From contig NZ_FUYM01000004.1 in assembly GCF_900167915.1 (NCBI RefSeq), positions 186,001-250,000 of the forward strand: a stretch of 64,000 nt of DNA, in the 5' to 3' direction. The position numbers and the translations under genes were made by a program. Shown piece after piece: positions 32,430 to 41,500 of the stretch; position 1 is the first letter of the stretch, and every line of letters begins with the position of its first letter. The DNA is from Rhizorhabdus histidinilytica. Lineage in GTDB: Bacteria; Pseudomonadota; Alphaproteobacteria; Sphingomonadales; Sphingomonadaceae. Under the pieces are notes generated by a model that saw only the letters and a list, made by a program, of their open reading frames with translations, was not told the origin of the DNA and did no database searches.

Positions 32430-35400
32430 TCACTCTACTGACTTCTCTATGAACCCGAGGGTATTGGCGTTCTCCACCAGGGTCCGCACCTTGGCGCGTT
32501 CCAGACCACCAGGCACATCCGCCTCGATCTCCAGCTTCAGCTTCACACGACTGCCCGGCAGCGTGGTGAGCTGCTCAACGATCGCCTCGACAATCTGGTG
32601 AATGTCCCGCGCCGGCCGTTCCGGCGAGATCATCACGGCGCCCGTGAATCGCGTCGGCTTCTTCTCGGTCGGCGGTGTGGCAGGGCCACCACCGTCTGCC
32701 GTTTGCTCGCCGGGCGCCGGTGCGCCGCCGTCAGGGCCTCCGGGCGCGCCACCTGAGTCAGGTTGCGCCGGCGCCGGACGATGCGCTTCGGCTTCATCCG
32801 GTTTGATGATGACGCTGTCGCCGTCGATGACCACGGCCGCGTTGCCGGCCCGTTCGATAGCGAGCCCCAGATAGGTGTCCGTCTTCTCGTCCCACCGCTC
32901 GGCGTAGGCAAAGGGGCCGGGCAACATGCCGCTGACCGCCGCCTGCACGGCCTTGATCAGGACATCCTGGTTCTTCAGGCGCGGCAAATAGATGTAGCGA
33001 TTGAGATATTCCCGCAGATCCTTCAGCGACAGCCGCTGCTTGTCGTTCCAGATGTATTTCTGAAGGTCGCGGTCAAGCCGCGATGGCCCCAGCTCGGTCA
33101 GCAAACCTTCCTCGGCTACCAGCTTCTTGCTGGCGCGGGCCAGCAACCCATCCTGTGCCGGAATCTTGCCGGAGACCCACTCCCAATCCGCCTGCGCGCT
33201 CTCCTGGACCGGATAGTGCAGATAGCACCACGCCTCCTTCAGGCGCGTCTTCATCGTCTCGTTGGCTTCGGCCAGTTTCGTCTTGGCGAGCGCGCTGTCG
33301 CTCTGGGTAAGGTTCAGCCGCTCCGTATCGCGGACGATCTCGCCCCAAGCGAGGGAGGCCCGCACGGCGTCTTTCAGATGATCGAGCTGGCGGCTCTCCG
33401 CGGCGATGAACACCAGCATGTTGCGATAGACGCGCGGCGTGCTGCCGCGCTGCGTGAGAATGTCCTTCGCCTCGACCAGGGCTTCCGAGCCGTCGCGCCC
33501 ATTGTGCGGATATTTGACGCCCAGCACGACGGCGCGCACGCCGCCCGCTTCATCGGGGACTTCGGCCGACGAGGCCGGCGCGACCTGCACGGCGTCAAAA
33601 TGCCCCCGATCGGCGAGGCCGTTCACATATTTCCCGAGCTCTGCGTCGATCGTCACGTCGACCAGCGCCGCCTCGATTTGCGCGGCCTTATCCGCCGCAA
33701 TGCGATTGAGGCTCGCCGACATCGAATACCAATACCGGCCAAGATCGGCGTGCATGAACTTGGCCTGATTGGTCAGCCGCCTCAGCGCGTCGCCGAAGAT
33801 CGCCGGGCGTTCGCCGGGCTGCACGACGCCGAGATTGATCTGCTTGTCGTCGAGGCCGGTGTTCTGCTGCTGCGCCGTGGGCGCGGTTCCCATGAAAATC
33901 GCGCGCGCGACGCGGCGGGTCGCCGAATAGCGGTTCAGGTTGGGCGCCGACTGATCGACCTTGTAGGGCGTGGACGCCGTGCCATCCACATCGCCGGCGA
34001 TGATCGATTGCCAGCTCACGTCGAGATAGTGGAGCAGTTCCGGCTCCACGCGCGGCGAACTCACCGCCACGCTGCCCGGCATAATCATCACCGACGGATC
34101 GGCGTTCATCCAAAGCTCGTGAATGGCCTGCGCCATCAGGCGCAGCACGCCGCGCGTGCGCTGGAATTTTTCGAGCGATCCCCAACTCGTGTAGAGCTGG
34201 TCGAACAGCTCGGGATGGATCGGATAAGCCTTCTCCAGCTTGCGCCGATAATCCTCGTCCGCGCAGCCCTGCGGGAAATCGTTCGCGTTCTCCCGATAGA
34301 GCTTGGCGAACTGCTTCAGCGTGTTGTCGCGGTGATGGAACTTGTCGCCGGGGATGTCCTTGAACAGCCGCCGCCGCACGATCTCATAGCTCTCTTCCTG
34401 GCTGGCCGGCCGCCACGAGGATTCCACGCGGCTGAAGGTCTGCTTGAGGCGGGCCAGCGCTTCCTGACCGCCTTCGCCGCCCACCTCGATTTGCGAGGCC
34501 GGCAAGGAGGCGACCAGCAGTGTGCCAGGACTGGCCTTGACCGCCTCCGTCAGTGACTGGACGAAGGACAGGTTCGCATCGAACGAGCCCGACGGCAGGC
34601 CCTCGACCTTGTAGATCTGCCGCAGATAAGCGACCCATTCGTCGATCAGGATCAGGCATGGCGCATACTTCTTGAAGAGCGCCTCCAGCAGGTTCGAGCC
34701 CGGCGCGATGCCGCTGGCGTCATTCTCCGCCACCATGGCGAAGGCGTCGGCGCCGCCGAGCTGCCAGGCGAGTTCACCCCAGGTCGTGCGAATCTTTCGG
34801 TCGCCCTCGGCATGGAGCACGTCCTGCGGCCCCCGCGAAGTGCCGACGAGCACGGCCCGATTGATGCCCTGCGGCACGCTGAGCCCCTGCTTCTCGAGCA
34901 ACTGATCCAGGCCGGAGAGGTCCTGGATCGGCGTCGGGCCGGCCATGTGATAGAGGGCCAACATCGAGTGCGTCTTGCCGCCGCCGAAATTGGTTTGCAG
35001 CTCGACGACCGGATCGCCGCCGCTGCCGGAGAGCCGCTTGGCGGCGCCGATTAGAAGCGCGCTCAGGCCCTCAGTCAGATATGTGCGGCTGAAGAACTGA
35101 CGCGGGTCGCGATATTCCGGCGGCGCGCTGCCCGAATGCACCTTGGCGAGGTCGGCCGCGAACTCGGCCTGCTGGAACTCGCCGGTGGCGACATCCTGGT
35201 GTGGCTCGACCACATCGCGCCACGGCAGAAGCCCCGCCACGGTCTCAACCGAGATTTCGAGACGCTGGGTTTTCCGGCGCTCCTCATTGCGCTGAAGCTC
35301 GGTGAACTTGGTGCGCAGGATGGTGTCGCGCATTTTGCCGAGCTGCTCCGCCGTCTCGCCGGCGCTGATCGCCTCCATCAAGCGACGCATGGAATCGAGC

Positions 35401-35729
35401 GCGCGCTCGGCGTCGTCGTAGGTGAAGGTCTCATTGTGCGAGAGCTTGTTGCGGACGTCGCCCAGCTCGTTGACCAGCGAGCGTTCGGCGCGGCCGAGAA
35501 CGGCCTTGAACGCCTCGCTCCAGAAGCGATCCATGGCGTTGAACAGCGCCGCCTGATCCCAGCCGACCTCGCCGTTGCTGTTGGGGCGAAGGTTCGGCAG
35601 CTTCTCCAGAACCTGGATCTGCCAGTGCCCCTTGAGCGAGGTTTCGAGCCGCTTTTCAACGAAGGGGATCAGCGCCGCCGGCAGCAACTCCATACCCTCA
35701 AACACATATTGGCGCGTGCTTTTTGCCAC
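32430..35729 (-). CDS. HEPN-DUF499 ATPase of a defence-type operon, 1099 aa
   Basis: The N-terminal 130 residues look like an Swt1-type HEPN domain, with the RX4H motif RNKLSH at residues 93-98. The DUF499 AAA+ ATPase follows: a Walker A variant QTNFGGGKTHSMLALY near 245-260 and Walker B CLILIDEWVAYLRQ near 358. DUF499 ATPases include BrxC/PglY of BREX and other defence-island proteins. A Pro/Gly-rich linker near 960-1000 precedes a C-terminal domain of about 90 residues. The start is GTG 35729, 13 bases after the methyltransferase stop. Whether the HEPN motif is an active ribonuclease is unknown. Confidence 0.85.
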   Translation of the reverse strand: MAKSTRQYVFEGMELLPAALIPFVEKRLETSLKGHWQIQVLEKLPNLRPNSNGEVGWDQAALFNAMDRFWSEAFKAVLGRAERSLVNELGDVRNKLSHNETFTYDDAERALDSMRRLMEAISAGETAEQLGKMRDTILRTKFTELQRNEERRKTQRLEISVETVAGLLPWRDVVEPHQDVATGEFQQAEFAADLAKVHSGSAPPEYRDPRQFFSRTYLTEGLSALLIGAAKRLSGSGGDPVVELQTNFGGGKTHSMLALYHMAGPTPIQDLSGLDQLLEKQGLSVPQGINRAVLVGTSRGPQDVLHAEGDRKIRTTWGELAWQLGGADAFAMVAENDASGIAPGSNLLEALFKKYAPCLILIDEWVAYLRQIYKVEGLPSGSFDANLSFVQSLTEAVKASPGTLLVASLPASQIEVGGEGGQEALARLKQTFSRVESSWRPASQEESYEIVRRRLFKDIPGDKFHHRDNTLKQFAKLYRENANDFPQGCADEDYRRKLEKAYPIHPELFDQLYTSWGSLEKFQRTRGVLRLMAQAIHELWMNADPSVMIMPGSVAVSSPRVEPELLHYLDVSWQSIIAGDVDGTASTPYKVDQSAPNLNRYSATRRVARAIFMGTAPTAQQQNTGLDDKQINLGVVQPGERPAIFGDALRRLTNQAKFMHADLGRYWYSMSASLNRIAADKAAQIEAALVDVTIDAELGKYVNGLADRGHFDAVQVAPASSAEVPDEAGGVRAVVLGVKYPHNGRDGSEALVEAKDILTQRGSTPRVYRNMLVFIAAESRQLDHLKDAVRASLAWGEIVRDTERLNLTQSDSALAKTKLAEANETMKTRLKEAWCYLHYPVQESAQADWEWVSGKIPAQDGLLARASKKLVAEEGLLTELGPSRLDRDLQKYIWNDKQRLSLKDLREYLNRYIYLPRLKNQDVLIKAVQAAVSGMLPGPFAYAERWDEKTDTYLGLAIERAGNAAVVIDGDSVIIKPDEAEAHRPAPAQPDSGGAPGGPDGGAPAPGEQTADGGGPATPPTEKKPTRFTGAVMISPERPARDIHQIVEAIVEQLTTLPGSRVKLKLEIEADVPGGLERAKVRTLVENANTLGFIEKSVE

Positions 35730-35742
35730 GTCCCGTTCCCCC

Positions 35743-38544
35743 TCAAATTCCTAGCTGGATCTGACGATCACCGCGCGTGTCGTGGATGGCCGCCGCCGAC
35801 TTCGTCAGCTCGGCCCAATCGGCGATCAGCGCGTTGTAGGCAGTGGCCTCCTTCGCATCCTTCCGCTTGTTGGCGCTGATGTCGTAGAGGCAGTAGGCGA
35901 GATCCTTCACGGCCTCGGCCTGGGTGTTGATCTTCTTCAGCAAGACGGCGGTGTCGTGGGAAATGCCGTCCTTCTCGTGCTGCCGGACCAGGTGCTGGAG
36001 GCACTCCCACACCGTCAGGTGGCGGTCGTCCTCCGGGTCCCAATCCTCGTCGAGTTCATCGCGCGCGAGGATGCGGACCTTGCCGGCGGCGCTTTCGACG
36101 ATCCCGGCGTGCTTGACGCTATCGACGGAAATACCGCGCGCACGGGCAAGGTTGTCGGCGACACCGTAATCCCCCTTGCCGGTCCCGTGCTGCTCGAACC
36201 AGGTGATGGCAAAACGGGTGTCCGCATCGAACTCACCCTGGATGCCGCCGAGATATTCGTCGAGTTCCCGATTGATGAGCTGGAGCGCGGTCTTGACGCT
36301 CATCGGGCTGTCGTCGGATTCGAGAACGGCTTTGTAGCGCGAGAACACACCCATGCCGGGGCCGATAGCCGATTGCGGCATGTCCGCCGGCGCGATGTTC
36401 ACGGCCTGCAGCTCGGCGATCGCCGGCGGCAGTTCGCGTTTCAGGGCGCGGATGAACTCGGCGCGGGTAATACTCTCGGCGGCAGCTTCCTTCTTCCGGC
36501 AAACTAGAACGACAGAGTTGGCGAGAGCATTGGTGCCTGTAGCGATTGTCCGCGCGGAACGCTCCGTGCGAACAGGCCAAGTGCCGACAATCGCATAGCC
36601 CGCTTCAATCACGGCCTGGAGGAAGGTCGCCCATCCCGTCGAACTCAAACCGTCTTGTTCAACCTCGCTTTGCTTAAATGCATAATAGATCGTGGCAGGA
36701 AATGATGATGACGATTGATGTGCGAGACTTGATATCGCCAACGTCATACCCGTGAGGAAGTGTTCTTCAGCTTTCACCTTCCCGCCGTGACGATATGGCG
36801 TCGCAACCAACTCCTCTTCTTTTGGAACAGAAATTGTGCTTCCGAGATCGGGGTATATATCTTTTATGTTTCTCCTAAGCCAAACATAGAAGTAATCGGA
36901 CAGGTCAGCATAGGCAATATTATCGTAGTATGGCGGATCGGTTGAGACTACTGCGCCATCTGGCAAACGTACATTCTGCGCATCGTGCTGAATCTCAGTC
37001 CCGACAGAATTTGGTCCCAAGCCAGAAAGGGCTTTCCAGACCCAATCAACAGCGCCGAGAAAATTCCCTGTGCTATCACTGAAGACGTTACATTCAGCAA
37101 AATCCCAAGTCATCGGGATCGCCTGTCTAGCAAATGTGAAGCGAATAAACTCCGATGACGACCATGTGGCTATAGAGCTTCCAGCGTCGGCAAGCCGGTC
37201 AATCGCAAACGACAAGTATACACTGACCGCTTCAGCGTAGGCATTGGCGCCCTTGCCTCCGTCGCGCAACGGGGTGCGATCCGAAGAGAGACTATTGGCG
37301 AGCGCATCCGCCTCGATCTGCGATCGAACCTCATGCACCAGATCGCTGAAAGTATTCAGAGCCACTAACTGCCGGTCGGTGAACAAATCGCCGAAGGTCG
37401 TTAGACCGTAATCTACGGTCCAGAAATTCCGGGGATCATTCGGAAGCCCGGTTTGCGGTTTCCACACGGGGCTTGCCGACAGAGCAAGCGCTTCGTGCCC
37501 CTCCGGGGGCGCGACATAGGCCCGATTGCGATTTCCCTCCGCGACAATGGCGATCAGCGTCTGACCCATTTTGCCAGCACGCCCGCTGCTCTTCACGTAG
37601 TCTGGGGTGATGGCGGTATCGGACAATAGGCATCGGAAATTCGCGCCACGTCCAGCCTTGGTCCCCTCCTTGGCCGCCGCAATCTCCGCCTTGGTGCCGC
37701 CATATCTGATCCGATAGGTGATGGTCTTAGCCTGTTTGTCGACCATCGGCTCTACCCACGTTTCTTTCCCAGCCTTGGTGCTGAGCAAGAAGCTGGACGC
37801 GATCGGAACCGGCACGTCGGAGAACGCAGGATCGGGGCTGGGCACCGTTCGCGCCCAGATCCAGGCAATTACGGTTGCCTTGCCGCCACCATACTCCTTC
37901 GGCAGATCTACCTGCGGGTAGAGATGCCCGATGCGTTCCCACGCCTTCTCGCGCATCCATTCGCCATAGTATTTGACGTCCTCGGCCAAGCCCTCGGCGT
38001 TGCGGTAGAATTGCCGATCCTTCGCACCGGGATGGATCGGCTCCTTGTTCTTGAACTTCGGCGGGATCTCGATCATCGCCTTGCCGATCATCACCGCGAC
38101 CGGATTCAGGTCGGATCCGTAGGCGGGCAGGCCCAAGCGCTGCGCCTCGAGCGGAATGGTCGCGCCGCCGGAGAACGGATCATACACCGGAGGCAGCACT
38201 CCGCCGCAGCTCTTGCGGATTTCGGCGCGAGCGCGCTCCAGCACCTCCTCATTGGTCGAGTTCTCCCACTTCACCAGTTCCTCGATGATGCCGAACAGGC
38301 GCTTGCGCTCAGCCTCCTGAGCCTCGTGCGTCGGGAATTTGTCGAGGTCGCTCGACGGGTCATCGACAAGCTGGGCGAACAGCACCGCGCGGCACGCCGC
38401 CAGCGGCCGGCGTGCCCACCACAGATGCAGCGTGGAGGGATGCCCATGCCGGATCGACTTTTCCCGCGCGGAAGCGGCGTTGATCGCTTCGAGGGGTATC
38501 GCAACCTCGATCAGCTTTTTCTTGGTGTTATTCGTCGAGGTCAT
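35743..38544 (-). CDS. DUF1156-type DNA methyltransferase, 933 aa
   Basis: The N-terminal DUF1156 signature is KKLIEVAIPLEAINAASARE, then HGHPSTLHLWWARRPLAACR. SAM motif I is YDPFSGGATIPLEAQRLG at residues 121-138, and the catalytic DPPYY lies near residue 537. The order, with motif IV far downstream, fits a circularly extended N4/N6 amino-methyltransferase. DUF1156 and DUF499 genes are known to pair in defence islands. ATG 38544 is preferred; a TTG six bases earlier would also be in frame. It overlaps the upstream ATPase gene by 17 bp. Bases near 36.6-37.4 kb are much AT-richer than the flanks. Confidence 0.85.
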   Translation of the reverse strand: MTSTNNTKKKLIEVAIPLEAINAASAREKSIRHGHPSTLHLWWARRPLAACRAVLFAQLVDDPSSDLDKFPTHEAQEAERKRLFGIIEELVKWENSTNEEVLERARAEIRKSCGGVLPPVYDPFSGGATIPLEAQRLGLPAYGSDLNPVAVMIGKAMIEIPPKFKNKEPIHPGAKDRQFYRNAEGLAEDVKYYGEWMREKAWERIGHLYPQVDLPKEYGGGKATVIAWIWARTVPSPDPAFSDVPVPIASSFLLSTKAGKETWVEPMVDKQAKTITYRIRYGGTKAEIAAAKEGTKAGRGANFRCLLSDTAITPDYVKSSGRAGKMGQTLIAIVAEGNRNRAYVAPPEGHEALALSASPVWKPQTGLPNDPRNFWTVDYGLTTFGDLFTDRQLVALNTFSDLVHEVRSQIEADALANSLSSDRTPLRDGGKGANAYAEAVSVYLSFAIDRLADAGSSIATWSSSEFIRFTFARQAIPMTWDFAECNVFSDSTGNFLGAVDWVWKALSGLGPNSVGTEIQHDAQNVRLPDGAVVSTDPPYYDNIAYADLSDYFYVWLRRNIKDIYPDLGSTISVPKEEELVATPYRHGGKVKAEEHFLTGMTLAISSLAHQSSSSFPATIYYAFKQSEVEQDGLSSTGWATFLQAVIEAGYAIVGTWPVRTERSARTIATGTNALANSVVLVCRKKEAAAESITRAEFIRALKRELPPAIAELQAVNIAPADMPQSAIGPGMGVFSRYKAVLESDDSPMSVKTALQLINRELDEYLGGIQGEFDADTRFAITWFEQHGTGKGDYGVADNLARARGISVDSVKHAGIVESAAGKVRILARDELDEDWDPEDDRHLTVWECLQHLVRQHEKDGISHDTAVLLKKINTQAEAVKDLAYCLYDISANKRKDAKEATAYNALIADWAELTKSAAAIHDTRGDRQIQLGI

Positions 38545-41500
38545 AAACAAGCCTGTAGGTTGCAGGGTGAATGGTCAGCTCGCCGCCATCGCGCAGTGCG
38601 CGCAGGCGGGCGCCCGTCATCTCGACAGGATCACCCTGGGGGTTGATGAGAATGAACGAATAAAGGTCCGGCTTCTGGTCGAGCAGGCCCCAGACGTCGG
38701 CCTCTAGCTGGAGCGGTTCCTGCTCCAGGCAATGGTCCTTTGGATAGTAATGGCGCTGAACCTCGCCGCCCGCCGAGCGGCGCTCCCACGGAAAGCGCGC
38801 GCCGTTGCCGCGGCCGATCCAGCTCCCGTCCGCATGGAAAAAGCGATCCTCGCCGTCGGCCTTGTAGCCCTGGGCCAACGCAAAGCGCGCCATCACGCTC
38901 GGACGTGGTGGCTTCGGCGCGGCGCGGGGCTTGGTGGCCAACTCCGTTTCAATCAGCTCTTGATTCGACTTCCCTGTCTGCGGCGCGAGTTCGGGCTGCG
39001 GCGCGGGCTCATCCTCTTCCGCCGGACGAAGATCATCCATGTCGACCGGCTCGGCGTCGCTGCGCGCGTCTTCGGCAACCTGGTCAACGTCGCCATCACC
39101 GCCGGGAGCGGCGGCGGGCTGGACCTCGACGGTCTGCGCGGCGACGACATGGTCAGGGCCGAGCGTGAAATTCTCCTCGAGATAGTCCTTGATGTCCTCG
39201 GGCGAGCGCTCGAACGCGTAGGCCAGTGCCGCGCGAATATCGGCGCCCAAGCTCCTGCCGATCTCTTCCGGGACCCGCTTGGCGAGCTTGGCTTTGGACA
39301 GCGGGCTGACGAACAGCTTGCCGTCGAGCCACAGGATGTCGGTGAGCCTCGCCGTACCGGCGGGCACACCGTCGAGATAGGGAATGACCTCCAGCTTGGC
39401 GGTCTGGACCCAGCTTGTCGCCGCGATCGCCGCCGCCAGCGCCCGCACGCGCTCGGTTTCAGCGGCATCGGCAAGCTCGATCCGTCCGAGCTGGGTTCCA
39501 AACGCCGTCAGCCAGGCACGGCATTCTTCCATGCTCGCCAGCAGCGACGGCTGGTTGAAGCGTTCCTCGACGAGGTCCGACAAGGCCGGCAACGCCAAGA
39601 ATGGCGGCGCCTGGACGGTTTCCCCCGACAGGCGCTGGAAGTCGGCAGTCTTGCGCTTGACCCATTCGTGCAGGTGGCTCCACCGGAACAGGGTCTGCAT
39701 GCTCAGGCCATAGGCGAGCGTCTCGACCGGCGCCCATTCGCCGACGAGGTTCAGCCAGTGCCCACGCTCTTCCCAGATGCGGGTCGGGTATCGGACCAGC
39801 AAGGTGCGGACCCGCCGGGCGTCGTCAGCCGACAGCACCTTCCCAGAGGGAAGCGTCCCAAGCCATTGCAGCGCCAGATCCGCGGACGGGCGATCTGCGA
39901 CACCGATACGATGCCACAGGCTGAGATCGAGCACGGACGCACGCACGACGGCGGCGCCGGGAACGTCCTCCTCGTCCCCGGCGAGGAAGATGCCGCCTGA
40001 CATCACCCACGTCCCGTCCTGGGCGAGGATCAGCTTCTCGGCCTTGAAGGCGCCTTTTATGCTCTGCGCGTCCGCGGTCGAGCATCCGTCGAGCATCTGA
40101 TCCAGGCGGCGATACCATTTCTCGACCTCATGCGCCGGAGCCTTGTCGGATTTCGCCAGGGCGCGCAGCCGGTCGAGCAAGCGGCCGGGACCGCTCGGCG
40201 TGCTGCGGACGCCGAGAAGATCAAGCAGCGGGCGCGTCGTTTCCCGATCGAGCAGTCCATGCACGAAGGGCTCGACGTCGATCAGCGCCTCCGTCTCCGG
40301 TGTCCTGCGCACCAGATCCGCCGGAAGCTGGATCATATTGCGGGTGTCGGGAAGGCACGGCTTGGCCCGCAGCTTCAACAGCCAGTCCGGCAGCAGCCGT
40401 TCTGACGTGACCGACCGCGTCGAACCCGTGGTCGCCACCTGCGAAAGGCGAGCGCCGACAGCGCGCGACCAGTAGGTATCGCGCTGATCCAGGATCTTGC
40501 CGACGATCTTCGCCCAAATGCCTGCGTCGGTCTTCGACAGACCCTCCCAATGCCGCCAATAGTCAGGGGCGAAATCCCAGTCCTCAATGACGAACTGGTT
40601 GGTGACATAAGGATAATAGAGCGCACTCCGCGCGCCACGCGCTTGCGCCTCCGCCATGAGTTGCTGTCGTCCGTAGATGGTCTGGCGCTTCTGAACCAAC
40701 GGCGCCATCGTCTGGAGCCCCGAACGGCCCGACGACACCCAACGCAGCCAATCCTCCCGCGTGCAGGACTTGAAGCTCGCCACATAGTCGCGATGCAGGA
40801 GCTGCGTCTTTTGGGCAGCCTCGGGCAGCAGCTCTTCCAGCGAGCCGCTTTCATCGAAAAGCACGCCCTTGCCGATGGCCCGCAGCTTCAGATCGGCGCA
40901 GGCAAAGCGAAAGGCGTCGCCGACCGTCACGCCCAGCTTGGCCGCGATCTGAGCAAGTTGGACGCACTCGGCGAGCTTCGGCTGACCGGAGCCGAAATAG
41001 TCGGCGGCGACCCGCTCGATCACCGCGTTGACGTCGCTCGTCCCGTCGAGGCCGATCTCTTCCAGCACCGCGAAAGCCGCCTCGACCGGATCGTTGCGGC
41101 TTTCTCCCTCCGACTTGTCACGGCGCTGTTCGGCGAGGAACCGGGTCCAGTTCTGGTTGAGGACGATCAGATGGCCCGCGAGAAACTCCCAATCCTCCTC
41201 CGACTGAAGCAGCTTCTTCTCGCCGAGTCGCACGATCTCCGACGCCGCGTAGAGCACCTCCTTGCCTTGCACGGGCACGATCCGCAGGGCGTCGGCATCG
41301 TGACACTGCCAGCCTGTCACCTCGGGCGCGATATAGGCCCACAGGTTCAACAGATGCCGCCAGGTCGCAGGCCGAGGCAGGTGATTGCTGCGCAGGCGCT
41401 CGAGCAGATCGGACTTCGAGAACTCCTCGACCAGACGCCAGTTGACGAGCTTGGTCCGGTTCTTGGCGGAGACATGCTGGCACAGCGCCGGCCTGGACTT

